Source: JBCBDX01 sp039822005 (GTDB lineage Bacteria > Pseudomonadota > Alphaproteobacteria > Rhizobiales > Rhizobiaceae). From it: a stretch of 64,000 nucleotides of DNA. Each line of letters starts with the position of its first letter. Positions within the stretch are counted from its first letter, which is position 1. The stretch lies in assembly GCA_039822005.1 (NCBI GenBank), contig JBCBMZ010000009.1:66469-130468 (forward strand), in the 5' to 3' direction. The notes beneath the pieces were generated by a model. That model was given only the letters and a program-made list of their open reading frames with translations. It did not search any database and was not told where the DNA came from. Positions 23,492-34,460 of the stretch are shown in pieces. The position numbers were made by a program, and so were the translations under genes.

Positions 23492-24347
23492 AGCCCCGAT
23501 GGCGGCTGTTGCTGCGCCGGTCAATGTGGATGCTGAAGAGCTGGCGCGCCAGCGTCAACGCAAGCTGGAGCGGATCGGCAAATGGGCGTTGCCCTTGTCA
23601 ATTATGGTGCTCGCGATTTTTTTCTGGGATCGCATTTGCGTCTGGAACGAAATTCCACGTTACATTCTGCCCCGTCCCCATGTGGTGATGGGCACGCTTG
23701 TCGAAGATTACAGCCTGCTCTTGTCGTCTCTGTGGGTCACCTTGAAGATCACCGGACTTTCGCTTCTCTTAGCCGTTGTTGGCGGCGTGGGGTTATCCGT
23801 GCTGTTCACACAATCGAAGTTCATCGAGATGAGCCTCTTTCCGTTTGCTGTCATTTTGCAGGTCACGCCAATTGTCGCGATATTTCCGCTGATCAACATC
23901 TATGTAGAGAACCAGACTGCGAAACTGCTGCTGTGTGCTTGGATCGTTGCCTTTTTCCCGATCCTGTCGAACACCACCCTCGGGCTGAACTCCGTTGATC
24001 GCAATCTGCTGGACCTCTTCAAGCTTAATGGGGCTACGCGTTGGCAAACGCTTTGGCATCTTCGCTTGCCCGCAGCGATGCCTTACTTTCTGGGCGGCCT
24101 AAAAATTGCGGGCGGGTTGGCGCTGATTGGCGCAGTGGTCGCGGAGTTTGTCGCGGGGACAGCAGGGCAGTCTTCCGGCTTGGCGAGCCGCATCATCGAG
24201 GCTGGCTATCGCCTCAATGCGCCGCGCCTTTTTGCAGCGCTGATCCTCATTTCGCTGACCGGAATCATCATTTTTATCGTTCTTTCCTGGCTTTCAAACC
24301 GCATCCTGCGGCGTTGGCATGAAAGCGCGTTGCAGTCGGAGCGGTGA
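23475..24347 (+). CDS. ABC transporter permease (SsuC/TauC/ThiX type)
   Basis: The 290-residue inner-membrane protein has about six TM segments and the BPD-transporter EAA-type loop (DLFKLNGATRWQTLWHLRLPAAMPYFLGGLKIAGGLALIGAVVAEF). Adjacent ATGs at 23475 and 23478 are possible; both lie inside the ATPase gene end, giving tight coupling. The upstream TTG at 23460 is rejected. The next gene starts right after its TGA. Confidence 0.9.
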   Translation: MMSSIEAPMAAVAAPVNVDAEELARQRQRKLERIGKWALPLSIMVLAIFFWDRICVWNEIPRYILPRPHVVMGTLVEDYSLLLSSLWVTLKITGLSLLLAVVGGVGLSVLFTQSKFIEMSLFPFAVILQVTPIVAIFPLINIYVENQTAKLLLCAWIVAFFPILSNTTLGLNSVDRNLLDLFKLNGATRWQTLWHLRLPAAMPYFLGGLKIAGGLALIGAVVAEFVAGTAGQSSGLASRIIEAGYRLNAPRLFAALILISLTGIIIFIVLSWLSNRILRRWHESALQSER

Positions 24348-25673
24348 ATGCGACCAGCGGCGGGGCAAGCAGCAGGTGAATTGACGGTCCGGCTCCATGA
24401 TAGCTGGCTCGGCGACGTAGATGGACGGTCAGATCATGACGAGGACGGGTTTGGTCTCTACAATCTACATGTAGAAGGTGACCTGATCGCGCGGTTAAGC
24501 CCAACCGTAACGCCCAATGGGTTGGCCCCTATTGCCATGCCGTGCCCGATCGATTGCCACACGCATTTGGACAAGGGACATATTTGGCCGCGTACCCCCA
24601 ATCCGGACGGCACCTTTGTCGGCGCGCTCGAAAGCGTGGGTGATGATCGCTGTGCCTACTGGAGCGCCGAGGATGTGGAAGCGCGCGTGGAGTTTGCGCT
24701 GAAATGCGCTTTCGCCCATGGCACCAAGGCGATGCGCACGCATATCGACTCGTTACAGCCGCAGGAGGATACTTCCTGGCCGGTTTTCCAGGCCGTTCGT
24801 GATCGTTGGAAGGGAAGGGTGCATTTGCAAGCGGCATGTCTTTTCGGCATTGATGCAGCGCGTGATGAGGCGTGGTTCAACCGGCTTGTGCAACTCGTCA
24901 AAACATCGGGCGGTGTGCTTGGTGCCGTGACCTATATGGTGCCTGATCTTGATGAGCTGTTGGATCGGATGTTTCGTGCTGCGAGCGAGCATGGACTTGA
25001 GCTCGATTTTCATGCCGATGAAACCGATGACCTGGATGCCCGATCACTGCAACACATAGCGAGGGCTGCCACACGCCATGGATATCAAGGCCGCATCCTT
25101 GTTGGCCATTGCTGCTCATTGGCGCGCCAGCCGGATGAAATGGTGAAGGCGACGCTGGACGATGTGGCCGCTGCCAATATCTCCATCGTATCGCTTCCCA
25201 TGTGCAACATGTATTTGCAGGATCGTCGAACGGATAGGACAACACCGCGTTGGCGGGGCGTTACGCTCCTGCATGAGATGAAGGCGCGTGGGATCAATGT
25301 ATGCGTTGCGTCAGACAATACGCGCGATCCATTTTACGCTTATGGTGACCTTGATATGCTTGAGGTGTACCGGCAGGCGACAAGAACCTGCCATTTCGAT
25401 CACCCCGTGGCCGACTGGCCCCGGGCACTCCTTGCCAATCCTGCCGCGGCGATGGGACTGGACGGTAGTTACGGCCGCATCGGGCTGGGAGACCCGGCGG
25501 ATTTTCTGGTTTTTGAGGGGCGGGCTTGGACCGAACTTCTTTCAAGGCCGGAGAGCAACCGCATCTTGGTGCGTGATGGTCATGTCGTTGATCGCACCAT
25601 CCCATCTTACGATGAATTAGACCATTTGATGGAGCAAACTACCGATGTTCAATCTGGACGCGTTGCGCGATGA
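24348..25673 (+). CDS. Cytosine-deaminase-like amidohydrolase
   Basis: The 441-residue metal-dependent hydrolase follows the CodA/AtzC-like pattern. Its motifs are metal-binding CHTHLDKGH near residue 68, the HID of MRTHIDSLQ, HADETDDLDA, LVGHCCSLA and ASDNTRDPFYAYGDLDM with the catalytic Asp. These enzymes deaminate cytosine, creatinine, isocytosine or related rings. The ATG directly follows the permease TGA. The placement in a transporter operon next to creatininase and RidA genes suggests it processes the imported compound. Confidence 0.82.
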   Translation: MRPAAGQAAGELTVRLHDSWLGDVDGRSDHDEDGFGLYNLHVEGDLIARLSPTVTPNGLAPIAMPCPIDCHTHLDKGHIWPRTPNPDGTFVGALESVGDDRCAYWSAEDVEARVEFALKCAFAHGTKAMRTHIDSLQPQEDTSWPVFQAVRDRWKGRVHLQAACLFGIDAARDEAWFNRLVQLVKTSGGVLGAVTYMVPDLDELLDRMFRAASEHGLELDFHADETDDLDARSLQHIARAATRHGYQGRILVGHCCSLARQPDEMVKATLDDVAAANISIVSLPMCNMYLQDRRTDRTTPRWRGVTLLHEMKARGINVCVASDNTRDPFYAYGDLDMLEVYRQATRTCHFDHPVADWPRALLANPAAAMGLDGSYGRIGLGDPADFLVFEGRAWTELLSRPESNRILVRDGHVVDRTIPSYDELDHLMEQTTDVQSGRVAR

Positions 25674-27060
25674 AATCGCGGGCATAGCAATCGAAGAAAA
25701 TGAAAAAATTGTCCAACAAAAGAGCCGCGATTTTTATTGGTATTCGCCAATTTTAAAGAAACAACTCGACCATGTCACGGGTGACCTGATCGTTTCACCC
25801 AAGACCGAAGAGGAGCTTATCCAAGTCCTCAAAGCGTGTTTCAAGCATGACATTCCCGTTACGCCGCGCGGCACCGGAACCGGCAATTACGGGCAGGCAA
25901 TGCCTTTGTCCGGCGGCGTTGTTCTTTCTTTGGCCGAGATGAAAGAGATCAAGGAGATCACGCCAGGTCGCGTGGTCTGTGGCCCGGGTGTCATCTGCCA
26001 TGATCTTGATGTGGAAGCCCAAAAGACCGGTCAGGAGTTGCGCATGCATCCCTCCACTGCACTTACGGCGACCCTTGGTGGCTTTATTGCCGGTGGCTCC
26101 GGTGGTGTCGGTTCTTGCACATGGGGTGGATTGCGGGACTGGGGCAACATTATTCGCCTTCGTGTGGTGACCATGGAGGCAGAGCCGCGCGTTTTGGAGC
26201 TCACCGGCGAAGACCTCCACAAGGTCACGCACGCTTATGGCACCAATGGCATTATCACCGAAATCGAGATGCCGCTGGCGCCGGCTTACGACTGGGTCGA
26301 TGTCTTTGTAGCCTTTGAGGATTTCATGGCGGCGGCTCACTTTTCAAACCTTGTCGGGCGTCAGGATGGCATTTTGCTCAAGTTGAACTGTGTCGTCGCC
26401 GCGCCCGCGCCACAAGACTATTTCAAGCGACACAAGCCGTTCATCGAAGATGGGGATCACTTATGTCTTTTCATGGTGGCGCCGCAGTCAATGGACGCGT
26501 TTTTGGCGCTCACTGCATCTCAAGAGGGAAGGGTTGCCTTTAACCAAGCCAGCATGAGTGCTGAAGAGCTGCAAGGTATTCCGGCTGCATTTGAGTGCTC
26601 GTGGAACCATACCACGCTGCGCGGCTTGCGGGCCGATCAGAAGATCACCTATTTGCAGGTGCTCTATCCGTTTCCCACCCATCTTGAGACCATCGAAAAG
26701 CTGCACACAATGTTTGAAGGCGAAGTCATTGATCATCTTGAATTTGTGCGTTTTGACGGCGATGTGACCTGCTTTGGCCTTCCCATGGTGCGCCACACGA
26801 CGGACGAGCGGCTTGAAGAGATTATGGAGATTTTCACCGCGCAGGGGGCGCCCATCTTCAATCCTCACCGCTATACCCTTGAAGAAGGCGGCATGAAGCA
26901 AACCGATGAAGTTCAGTTGGCTTTCAAGAAAGAAGCTGATCCAAAGGGCCTCCTCAACCCTGGAAAAATGATCGCTTGGGATGATCCCGATTTTGACTTT
27001 TCGTCCGGGCAGACTTGGCTATTTCGGGGGTTGAAAAGCCGACAACAGGCCGCGGAGTGA
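25645..27060 (+). CDS. FAD-linked oxidase (FAD_binding_4/PCMH family)
   Basis: The 471-residue flavoprotein has the PCMH FAD domain (VTPRGTGTGNYGQAMPLSGGVVLSL, then MHPSTALTATLGGFIAGGSGGVGSCTWGGLRDWGN) and a C-terminal substrate domain ending GLLNPGKM. The family includes glycolate/lactate oxidase subunits and sugar or alkaloid oxidases. The start overlaps the deaminase gene by 29 nt. It probably oxidises an intermediate of the operon's pathway, with electrons passed on to a quinone or oxygen (inference). Confidence 0.85.
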   Translation: MFNLDALRDEIAGIAIEENEKIVQQKSRDFYWYSPILKKQLDHVTGDLIVSPKTEEELIQVLKACFKHDIPVTPRGTGTGNYGQAMPLSGGVVLSLAEMKEIKEITPGRVVCGPGVICHDLDVEAQKTGQELRMHPSTALTATLGGFIAGGSGGVGSCTWGGLRDWGNIIRLRVVTMEAEPRVLELTGEDLHKVTHAYGTNGIITEIEMPLAPAYDWVDVFVAFEDFMAAAHFSNLVGRQDGILLKLNCVVAAPAPQDYFKRHKPFIEDGDHLCLFMVAPQSMDAFLALTASQEGRVAFNQASMSAEELQGIPAAFECSWNHTTLRGLRADQKITYLQVLYPFPTHLETIEKLHTMFEGEVIDHLEFVRFDGDVTCFGLPMVRHTTDERLEEIMEIFTAQGAPIFNPHRYTLEEGGMKQTDEVQLAFKKEADPKGLLNPGKMIAWDDPDFDFSSGQTWLFRGLKSRQQAAE

Positions 27061-27063
27061 GTC

Positions 27064-27645
27064 ATGCGGATCCTGGTGCTCTACGCCCACCCGGTTGAAG
27101 AAAGCTTCAACGGGGCCATGCATCGGTTGGCTGTCGATCGCTTACGTGACCGGGGGCACGAAGTTGATGATTGTGATCTTTATGCCGAGGATTTCGATCC
27201 GCGTCTGACGCGTGAAGAACGGCTCGGCTACCATGACATGGGTCCCAATATTGAGCCGGTCCGCAGTTACGTTGAACGGCTGCGTGCTGCTGAAGCTTTG
27301 GTACTTAACTACCCAGTCTGGAACTTCGGCTATCCGGCCATCCTGAAAGGGTTTTTCGACCGCGTTTTTCTCCCCGGCGTTTCTTTTAATATTGTCAATG
27401 GGACAGTCAGGCCGTGCCTGCATAATATCAAGAAAGTTGGCGTGGTGACCACCTATGGCGGTTCGAGAGCGCGTGCCTTTTTGGTGGGAGATCCGCCGCG
27501 CAAGGCTGTCAAACGTGTTTTGCGGGTGATCGTCAAGCCAGGCGCGCCGGTCCACTATCTGGCGCACTATGACATGAACCGTTCAACGGCGGACACGCGC
27601 CAACGTTTTGCGCAAAAAGTCACATCAGTCATGGATGCATTTTGA
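27064..27645 (+). CDS. Flavodoxin-fold NAD(P)H:quinone reductase-like protein, paralogue 1
   Basis: The 193-residue protein (MRILVLYAHPVEESFNGAMHR...) has the Flavodoxin_2/NQO1-type fold. It carries the phosphate-binding AHPVEESFN loop, the YPVWNFGYPAILKGFFDRVFLPG motif and VVTTYGGSR. FMN- or FAD-dependent NAD(P)H reduction of quinones or azo/flavin substrates is the family activity. It is 3 nt downstream of the FAD oxidase and 10 nt upstream of its paralogue. Confidence 0.85.
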   Translation: MRILVLYAHPVEESFNGAMHRLAVDRLRDRGHEVDDCDLYAEDFDPRLTREERLGYHDMGPNIEPVRSYVERLRAAEALVLNYPVWNFGYPAILKGFFDRVFLPGVSFNIVNGTVRPCLHNIKKVGVVTTYGGSRARAFLVGDPPRKAVKRVLRVIVKPGAPVHYLAHYDMNRSTADTRQRFAQKVTSVMDAF

Positions 27646-27655
27646 AAGAACAAAC

Positions 27656-28243
27656 ATGCGTATTCTCGTCGTTTACTCTCATCCAGTGCCCGAAAGCTTT
27701 TGTGCCGCCATCCGTGACACGGTGGTCGATGGTCTGAAACATGGCGGCCATGAAGTTCGGTTGTTGGACCTTTATGCAATGGGCTTTGACCCTGTCATGT
27801 GTTGTGAGGAACGACGGGTTTACAATGATCTTACAGAAGACCAGCACCCATTGCCCGATCAGGCGGCGCTTTTGGCCTGGGCGCAGGGCATTGTCTTTGT
27901 TTATCCCACTTGGTGGTACGGGTTGCCTGCCATGCTCAAAGGTTGGTTGGACCGCGTTTGGACGCCGTCGATCACCTTTGACATCAATATGGATAGTGGT
28001 GTCATTCGCCCCTTGATGACCCATGTGACAAAGCTTGGTGTCGTTACGACCTGTGGCGCGCCGCGCTGGTGGAGCTATTTTGTTGGGCACCCAGGGGTAC
28101 GCACGCTCACGAGGGGCATGCGGGCCTTGTTCGCGCGCCGCTGCAAGACGGTTTTCATTGCTCATTATTTGATGGACGTTTCCACGCCCCAAACCCGCGG
28201 CGCGTTCCTGACAAAAGTCTATACAAAGATGAAATCGTTCTAG
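27656..28243 (+). CDS. Flavodoxin-fold NAD(P)H:quinone reductase-like protein, paralogue 2
   Basis: The 195-residue paralogue of the preceding gene shares MRILVVYSHPVPESFCAAIRD, FVYPTWWYGLPAMLKGWLDRVWTP and VVTTCGAPRWW. The ATG at 27656 starts the conserved domain; the frame opens further upstream inside the previous gene. The two may form a heterodimer or act on successive substrates. It is the last gene of the operon before a 350-bp intergenic stretch. Confidence 0.85.
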   Translation: MRILVVYSHPVPESFCAAIRDTVVDGLKHGGHEVRLLDLYAMGFDPVMCCEERRVYNDLTEDQHPLPDQAALLAWAQGIVFVYPTWWYGLPAMLKGWLDRVWTPSITFDINMDSGVIRPLMTHVTKLGVVTTCGAPRWWSYFVGHPGVRTLTRGMRALFARRCKTVFIAHYLMDVSTPQTRGAFLTKVYTKMKSF

Positions 28244-28297
28244 GTTTTGATCGCCGTCCGCGGATGGCCCCATAAACCTTGTCAGTTGTGAGGAGCA

Positions 28298-28351
28298 CCC
28301 GCCATGATCCCAAACGGGTGGTTGGGATAGGAGGTTTGACATCATGGCGGG
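28298..28351. repeat. Long imperfect inverted repeat downstream of the operon
   Basis: Left arm 28298-28315 (CCCGCCATGATCCCAAAC) pairs with right arm 28334-28351 at 16 of 18 positions, with an 18-nt loop. No T-run follows on the plus strand, so it is either an unconventional terminator/3' stabiliser for the quinone reductase mRNA or a REP-like element. Confidence 0.6.
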
Positions 28352-28466
28352 CTTAGCGTGATGGTCCTTCACACAAATCCACTGTATCAGGAAAAAATCA
28401 CGTTTAGCGTGAGTTTTGCGTGTGAAACGCACCGGTTGCGGCATGTTGGACCCCTTAAAAATCGAA

Positions 28467-28501
28467 AACCCTGCCAAGCAGTGAACGTGCTTGGCAGGGT
28501 T
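28467..28501 (-). terminator. Rho-independent terminator of the SARP/TPR regulator gene
   Basis: A perfect 14-bp stem AACCCTGCCAAGCA / TGCTTGGCAGGGTT flanks a 7-nt loop. On the minus strand it is followed by TTTTCGATTTTTAA. It lies 90 bp beyond the stop codon of the minus-strand regulator. The rest of the 28244-28590 gap shows no gene. Confidence 0.8.
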
Positions 28502-28590
28502 CCGATCAGGCGTGCGCTGCAGCCAGCAAACGCACGCACCCCGACTGCCCCAGGGGATCAGCGAATTATTTTAGCGCGCGCACACCACCT

Positions 28591-30246
28591 CTAACTCCTC
28601 GGTATGCCCGCATGGGCCAAAGCGGTTGCCATGCGCTTGCCAATTTCAAAATGCGCCGCCGGATGCGTCGCCAGGTAGCTGTCAACTGTAAACCCTGGCT
28701 GATGACTTAGTATTTCGCTTGCTACCTGCGCTGCGTCCTCTTCGCGACCCAGTTCCGACAGAGCGGCCAGCTTGACACGCATCGTCGAAGCATGGCGATT
28801 GTTCATCGACAGGGAACGGCTGGCCAGGTTCAGCGCTGTCTCATTTTCATGGTTTGCGAAATGTGCAGTGGCCGACAAGGAATCGTAGAAATAGCCAAGC
28901 GGGTCGATGGGCGACAAGAGGCGGGCATGATCGACATTTTTCACCGCTTCAGCCGACCGGTCCGCGAATGCGCAAAGCGCACCTTTCAAAAGCCATGCCA
29001 AGCCTTCGTTTGGATTGACATCGAGCGCGGCTTCGAACCTGTCACCGGCTGTTTCCAGATCACGGCGAAGATTGTTGAGTGCAAACCCGTCCATCGTAAG
29101 CGCCATTGGGCAGGTTGGATTGCCGTCAAGCGCGCGGGCTGTTGCATCAAATGCATTGGTGATGTCCCGTTGCGGATTGCTGGACCAGCCATTGGTCACG
29201 GCCAGGATGTACCATTTCGCCAACCAGGCAAGGAGTTCGCTTCGGCCTTTGGCGCGGTTGATCGCTTCTTCGAGCAAAGTTCTGGCTTTGGAGAAAGCGC
29301 TTAACGTATTGCGGTGCATGTAGCCGATCCCGGCCAAAAGCAGGCGGCGATTAGGGACATTGACTACGTCAGTGTTGCGAACCGCAGATATAGCTTCATG
29401 CACAACCGTCTCGCCTACCGCTTTGGTCACCTGGCCTGTCAGAGCACTGTTGAGATCGAAGATGCTTCCACGCTCTGTAGCAAATCGCCGTGTCCACAAT
29501 ATCTCGCCTGTGGCAGTTTCTATGAAATCCAACTCGGCGATAATCTGACCGCTGCCCTCGCGAATGGTCCCGGTAACCACATAATCAGAACCAAGACTTT
29601 TGCGAATCTCTTCGGTGGTTACCTCGCGCTGATCCAAGCGCCGGGCGGAAAGGTGCGAAATAACCGAAATCAGGCTCGAGCGGGCCAAAGAACGGCTGAT
29701 GTCTTCTGCCACCCAGTCGCCAATGACGTTGCCGTCGCGGCCGCCGTTCAAAGACAGTAGCGGAAGAACTGCAATCGTCGGTGTGAATTTGAGCTGGTTC
29801 TTCTGGCGCATGGCAGATGGCTCAAGCGTCACAAGAGCCTGTGCGTCGCGCTTTTGGTTGAGCCAGTTTTTAAACGCTGACTCTTGAACTTCAAAGTCCT
29901 CGAGGAATAGCCCGTCGCTCGGGAAGGAAAGGTGCTCAACGCGATCCAGCTTGACGCGAATGTCATGATTGTTGGTCTCGAAAAGCGCGTTGAAGTCTTC
30001 GCCCAGCGCCTTTCGCATGTCGGCCAACGTACGGCGCAAAACACCTTTGGCGCGTTCAGTATCCAAAGTGCTGTCGCGCCAAAGTGTTTTCGCCAAAAAA
30101 TCGCGCGAGCGCCGACCTTCTTTACCATCGACCAGAAGCGCGATCATTGCTTTCTGCTTTTTGCCTGAGATGTCTACAGAACGCGCGCCGACGGCGCGCA
30201 TGACGCAACATCCATATAAGCTAATCTGCAGTTTTGAGCGCGGCAT
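28591..30246 (-). CDS. SARP/CadC-like regulator with TolB-like and TPR regions
   Basis: The 551-residue protein has an N-terminal winged-helix segment (about 1-100) of OmpR/SARP type with RSRDFLAKTLWRDSTLDTERAKGVLRRTLADMRKAL. A linker is followed by a TolB-like stretch (PTIAVLPLLSLNGGRDG...DISRSLARSSLISVISHLSA; YVVTGTIREGSGQIIAELDFIETATGEILW). The C-terminus is a TPR-like helical half. This architecture is common in rhizobial and other alphaproteobacterial regulators, often annotated as adenylate-cyclase-like although no cyclase domain is visible. The target is unknown. The start at 30246 has no strong Shine-Dalgarno; the TPR part may sense a ligand. Confidence 0.75.
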   Translation of the reverse strand: MPRSKLQISLYGCCVMRAVGARSVDISGKKQKAMIALLVDGKEGRRSRDFLAKTLWRDSTLDTERAKGVLRRTLADMRKALGEDFNALFETNNHDIRVKLDRVEHLSFPSDGLFLEDFEVQESAFKNWLNQKRDAQALVTLEPSAMRQKNQLKFTPTIAVLPLLSLNGGRDGNVIGDWVAEDISRSLARSSLISVISHLSARRLDQREVTTEEIRKSLGSDYVVTGTIREGSGQIIAELDFIETATGEILWTRRFATERGSIFDLNSALTGQVTKAVGETVVHEAISAVRNTDVVNVPNRRLLLAGIGYMHRNTLSAFSKARTLLEEAINRAKGRSELLAWLAKWYILAVTNGWSSNPQRDITNAFDATARALDGNPTCPMALTMDGFALNNLRRDLETAGDRFEAALDVNPNEGLAWLLKGALCAFADRSAEAVKNVDHARLLSPIDPLGYFYDSLSATAHFANHENETALNLASRSLSMNNRHASTMRVKLAALSELGREEDAAQVASEILSHQPGFTVDSYLATHPAAHFEIGKRMATALAHAGIPRS

Positions 30247-30370
30247 CTGGCGACCTCCTGTAACAAACTATCAACAGGTGACCAAAGGTGGAAGCGCCTC
30301 ACGTTTTTCTCACGCAACGGTGGAAGGTTTCTCATGCCGTAAATGCTTCAGGCAGGGTATTATAAATCCC

Positions 30371-30580
30371 ATGCAACTTCAACAATTGCCTTGTGACGAC
30401 GGCTTTCAAAGCGAAACGGGTGTGCGTGATGTTCCCGACTTCTACCACCGTTGGGATGAACTGCGCGAACGTATCGTACCGGCGCTGGAGCGCAAGTCAG
30501 AACTCGATCTTGAGCAGCGCGAAATCCTTTATTGGCTCATTCAAACGGTCGATCGCATCGGTGAAAACGACATCGGCTAG
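30371..30580 (+). CDS. Small hypothetical protein
   Basis: The 69-residue acidic protein (MQLQQLPCDDGFQSETGVRDVPDFYHRWDELRERIVPALERKSELD...) has no signal or TM segment and is probably helical. It has a plausible composition and a codon pattern without stops. A TATTATAAAT box-like sequence lies at about 30358-30367, very close to the start, so the transcript could be leaderless or the promoter may lie further up. It is divergent from the SARP regulator. I do not recognise the family. Confidence 0.55.
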   Translation: MQLQQLPCDDGFQSETGVRDVPDFYHRWDELRERIVPALERKSELDLEQREILYWLIQTVDRIGENDIG

Positions 30581-30750
30581 TCCAACTGTGGCTAGTGCAA
30601 ATGTTTGTCTGCTGCCGCCTGTCGATGCTTCCCGTTTCCTTCGCGCACCTGTGAGCCTACCACGGCACCAACCGGGCAAGGGCTCTTAGACCAGTTTCAT
30701 CGGTGAAGCCGGCAAGGTGGTTCCAGTTCATGGCAGGAACACTTGAGCGA

Positions 30751-32457
<1,707 letters not shown>

Positions 32458-32460
32458 GGT

Positions 32461-33378
32461 CTATTGCAGCCTCGGGTTCAGCGCATCTCGCAGCCAGTCG
32501 CCCAGCAAGTTCACAGCCAGCGCGAGCGACAGAAGCGCCATGGCGGGGAAGAACAGGATCCACCATTCGCCGGAGAACAAGAAACCTTGGCCAATGCGGA
32601 TGAGTGTGCCCAGCGACGGTTGTGTTGGCGGCGCACCAACGCCAAGAAAGGACAGTGTCGCTTCCGCGATAATGGCTAATGCGAGCGAGATCGTCGCGAT
32701 GACCAAGACCGGTGACAAGGTATTGGGTAGAATGTGCTTGATCATAATGGTGAATGGCGACCGCCCGATCAGTCTTGCGGCTTGGACATATTCCTTGTTC
32801 TTTTCCACCAATGTTGAGCCGCGCACGACACGTGCAAAATTCACCCAGTCAGACAGGCCGATAGCCAAAATCAACACCCAAATGGCAACTTCATCGCGCA
32901 TTGAAGGTGGGGTGATGCCTTTGGCGATGCCGAAGATCAAAAGTGCCACAAGGATCGATGGAAATGTCAATTGGATGTCGGCGATGCGCATGATGACCGC
33001 ATCCGTTCGTCCGCCAATGTAGCCTGAGATGAGGCCAAGTGTGACGCCCAGTACCAAGGCGAACAACACCGCCGAAAAGCCCACAAACAGCGAGATACGC
33101 ATGCCATAGAGGATCGTTGCATAGACATCGCGGCCCTGATCATCGGTTCCCATGATGAAGCTTTCACCAGTGAACTGGTTCGGCTGCATCGGTTTGGAAA
33201 AGCCGTTCATCAGGTTGAGTGATGCCGGGTCGAACGGATTTTGGGTGGTAATTAAAGGCGCTAACAGTGCGACGCCAATCAGCAACACAGTTACGGCAAA
33301 GGCAACAATCGCCACCGGCGAGCGTTTGAATTGGTAGATCAGGTCGGAAGCGGCAAAATTGCGCAGGGCTTCAACCAT
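32461..33378 (-). CDS. ABC importer permease, DppC type
   Basis: The 305-residue inner-membrane protein has an N-terminal OppC_N segment (SPVAIVAFAVTVLLIGVALLAPLI...) and a BPD-transporter domain with the EAA loop (YVQAARLIGRSPFTIMIKHILPNTLSPVLVIATISLALAI). One base separates it from the DppB-type gene upstream and three bases lie before the ATPase gene. Confidence 0.9.
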   Translation of the reverse strand: MVEALRNFAASDLIYQFKRSPVAIVAFAVTVLLIGVALLAPLITTQNPFDPASLNLMNGFSKPMQPNQFTGESFIMGTDDQGRDVYATILYGMRISLFVGFSAVLFALVLGVTLGLISGYIGGRTDAVIMRIADIQLTFPSILVALLIFGIAKGITPPSMRDEVAIWVLILAIGLSDWVNFARVVRGSTLVEKNKEYVQAARLIGRSPFTIMIKHILPNTLSPVLVIATISLALAIIAEATLSFLGVGAPPTQPSLGTLIRIGQGFLFSGEWWILFFPAMALLSLALAVNLLGDWLRDALNPRLQ

Positions 33379-33379
33379 T

Positions 33380-34363
33380 TCAGTGTCCCCCGGCGGCTGA
33401 TGCGCGCAAACGCGGATCGATGAAGAAATAGAGCAGATCCACCGCCAAATTGATCAGTACAAACATGACCGAGATCAGCATCAGGTATGATGCCATCACT
33501 GGTATATCGACGAACTGAATGGCGTTGATAAATAGAAGGCCGACACCGGGCCATTGGAAGACCGTTTCGGTGATAATGGCGAAAGCGATAATGGAACCAA
33601 GTTGCAAACCGGTGATCGTGATAACCGGTACCATCGTGTTTTTCAGCGCGTGGCGGTAGTTGACCGTCCTCTCCGGCAGGCCGCGGGCTCGGGCAAACTT
33701 AACGTAGTCCGTGCGCAGCACTTCCAGCATTTCAGATCTTACCAAGCGCATGATCAGCGTCATTTGGTAGAGGCCCAGCGTGATCGCGGGAAGGATCAGC
33801 GCTTTAAGGCCGCTTTCAGTTAAAAAACCAGTTGACCACCAGCCAATCTTGACCGTCTCCCCACGCCCGAAACTTGGCAACCACCCCAGTTCCACCGCAA
33901 AAACGTAGATCAAGAGAATGCCAATGAGGAAGGTCGGAAGCGACACGCCGATCAGTGACGTTGTCATGATGATGTTCGATAACCAACCATTGCGATTGAT
34001 CGCCGTGTAGACGCCTAAACCAATGCCTAAGACGACGGCAAACAGCGCGGATACAGCTGCCAGTTCAAGGGTCGCGGGCGCGCGTTCGGCAATGATTTCC
34101 GCGACAGGTCGGCCCTGCCGATAAGACACGCCGAAATTGCCTTCGACAACGATCCCTTTGAGGAAATTGAAATATTGAACAGGGAAAGGTTGGTCGAGTC
34201 CAAGTTGCGTGCGCACGCGCTCAATGTCTTCTATGGTTCGTTCCTGCCCCAGAAGATTGTCGACCGGATCGCCGACAAAGCGGAACAGAGAAAACGCGAC
34301 AAGGCCCACCGCGAGCAAAACGAAAATCGACTGTAGCACCCGTCGAAAAATGTAACTCAGCAA
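33380..34363 (-). CDS. ABC importer permease, DppB type
   Basis: The protein of about 327 residues starts with a TM segment (SYIFRRVLQSIFVLLAVGLVAF) and has the DppB-type periplasmic loop (FVGDPVDNLLGQERT; LGLDQPFPVQYFNFL). The EAA loop is FARARGLPERTVNYRHALKNTMVPVITITGLQLG. There is no ATG; a TTG at 34363 preceded by GGGGA is the most likely start, while the open frame reaches a TTG at 34396. Expression may be lowered by the hairpin upstream. Confidence 0.88.
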   Translation of the reverse strand: MLSYIFRRVLQSIFVLLAVGLVAFSLFRFVGDPVDNLLGQERTIEDIERVRTQLGLDQPFPVQYFNFLKGIVVEGNFGVSYRQGRPVAEIIAERAPATLELAAVSALFAVVLGIGLGVYTAINRNGWLSNIIMTTSLIGVSLPTFLIGILLIYVFAVELGWLPSFGRGETVKIGWWSTGFLTESGLKALILPAITLGLYQMTLIMRLVRSEMLEVLRTDYVKFARARGLPERTVNYRHALKNTMVPVITITGLQLGSIIAFAIITETVFQWPGVGLLFINAIQFVDIPVMASYLMLISVMFVLINLAVDLLYFFIDPRLRASAAGGH

Positions 34364-34460
34364 AACGCAATCCCCGCAACGAAACGCCGACAACAATCAC
34401 GGGCGATTGCCACGCGATGCGTGCAGACTGCGCATTAACTCAATGAGATTCAATCGAAAA

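Noticed and set aside
27629..28477. 282-codon open frame on the minus strand
   Set aside because: Antisense to the second quinone reductase and to the inverted repeat region; composition is not protein-like.
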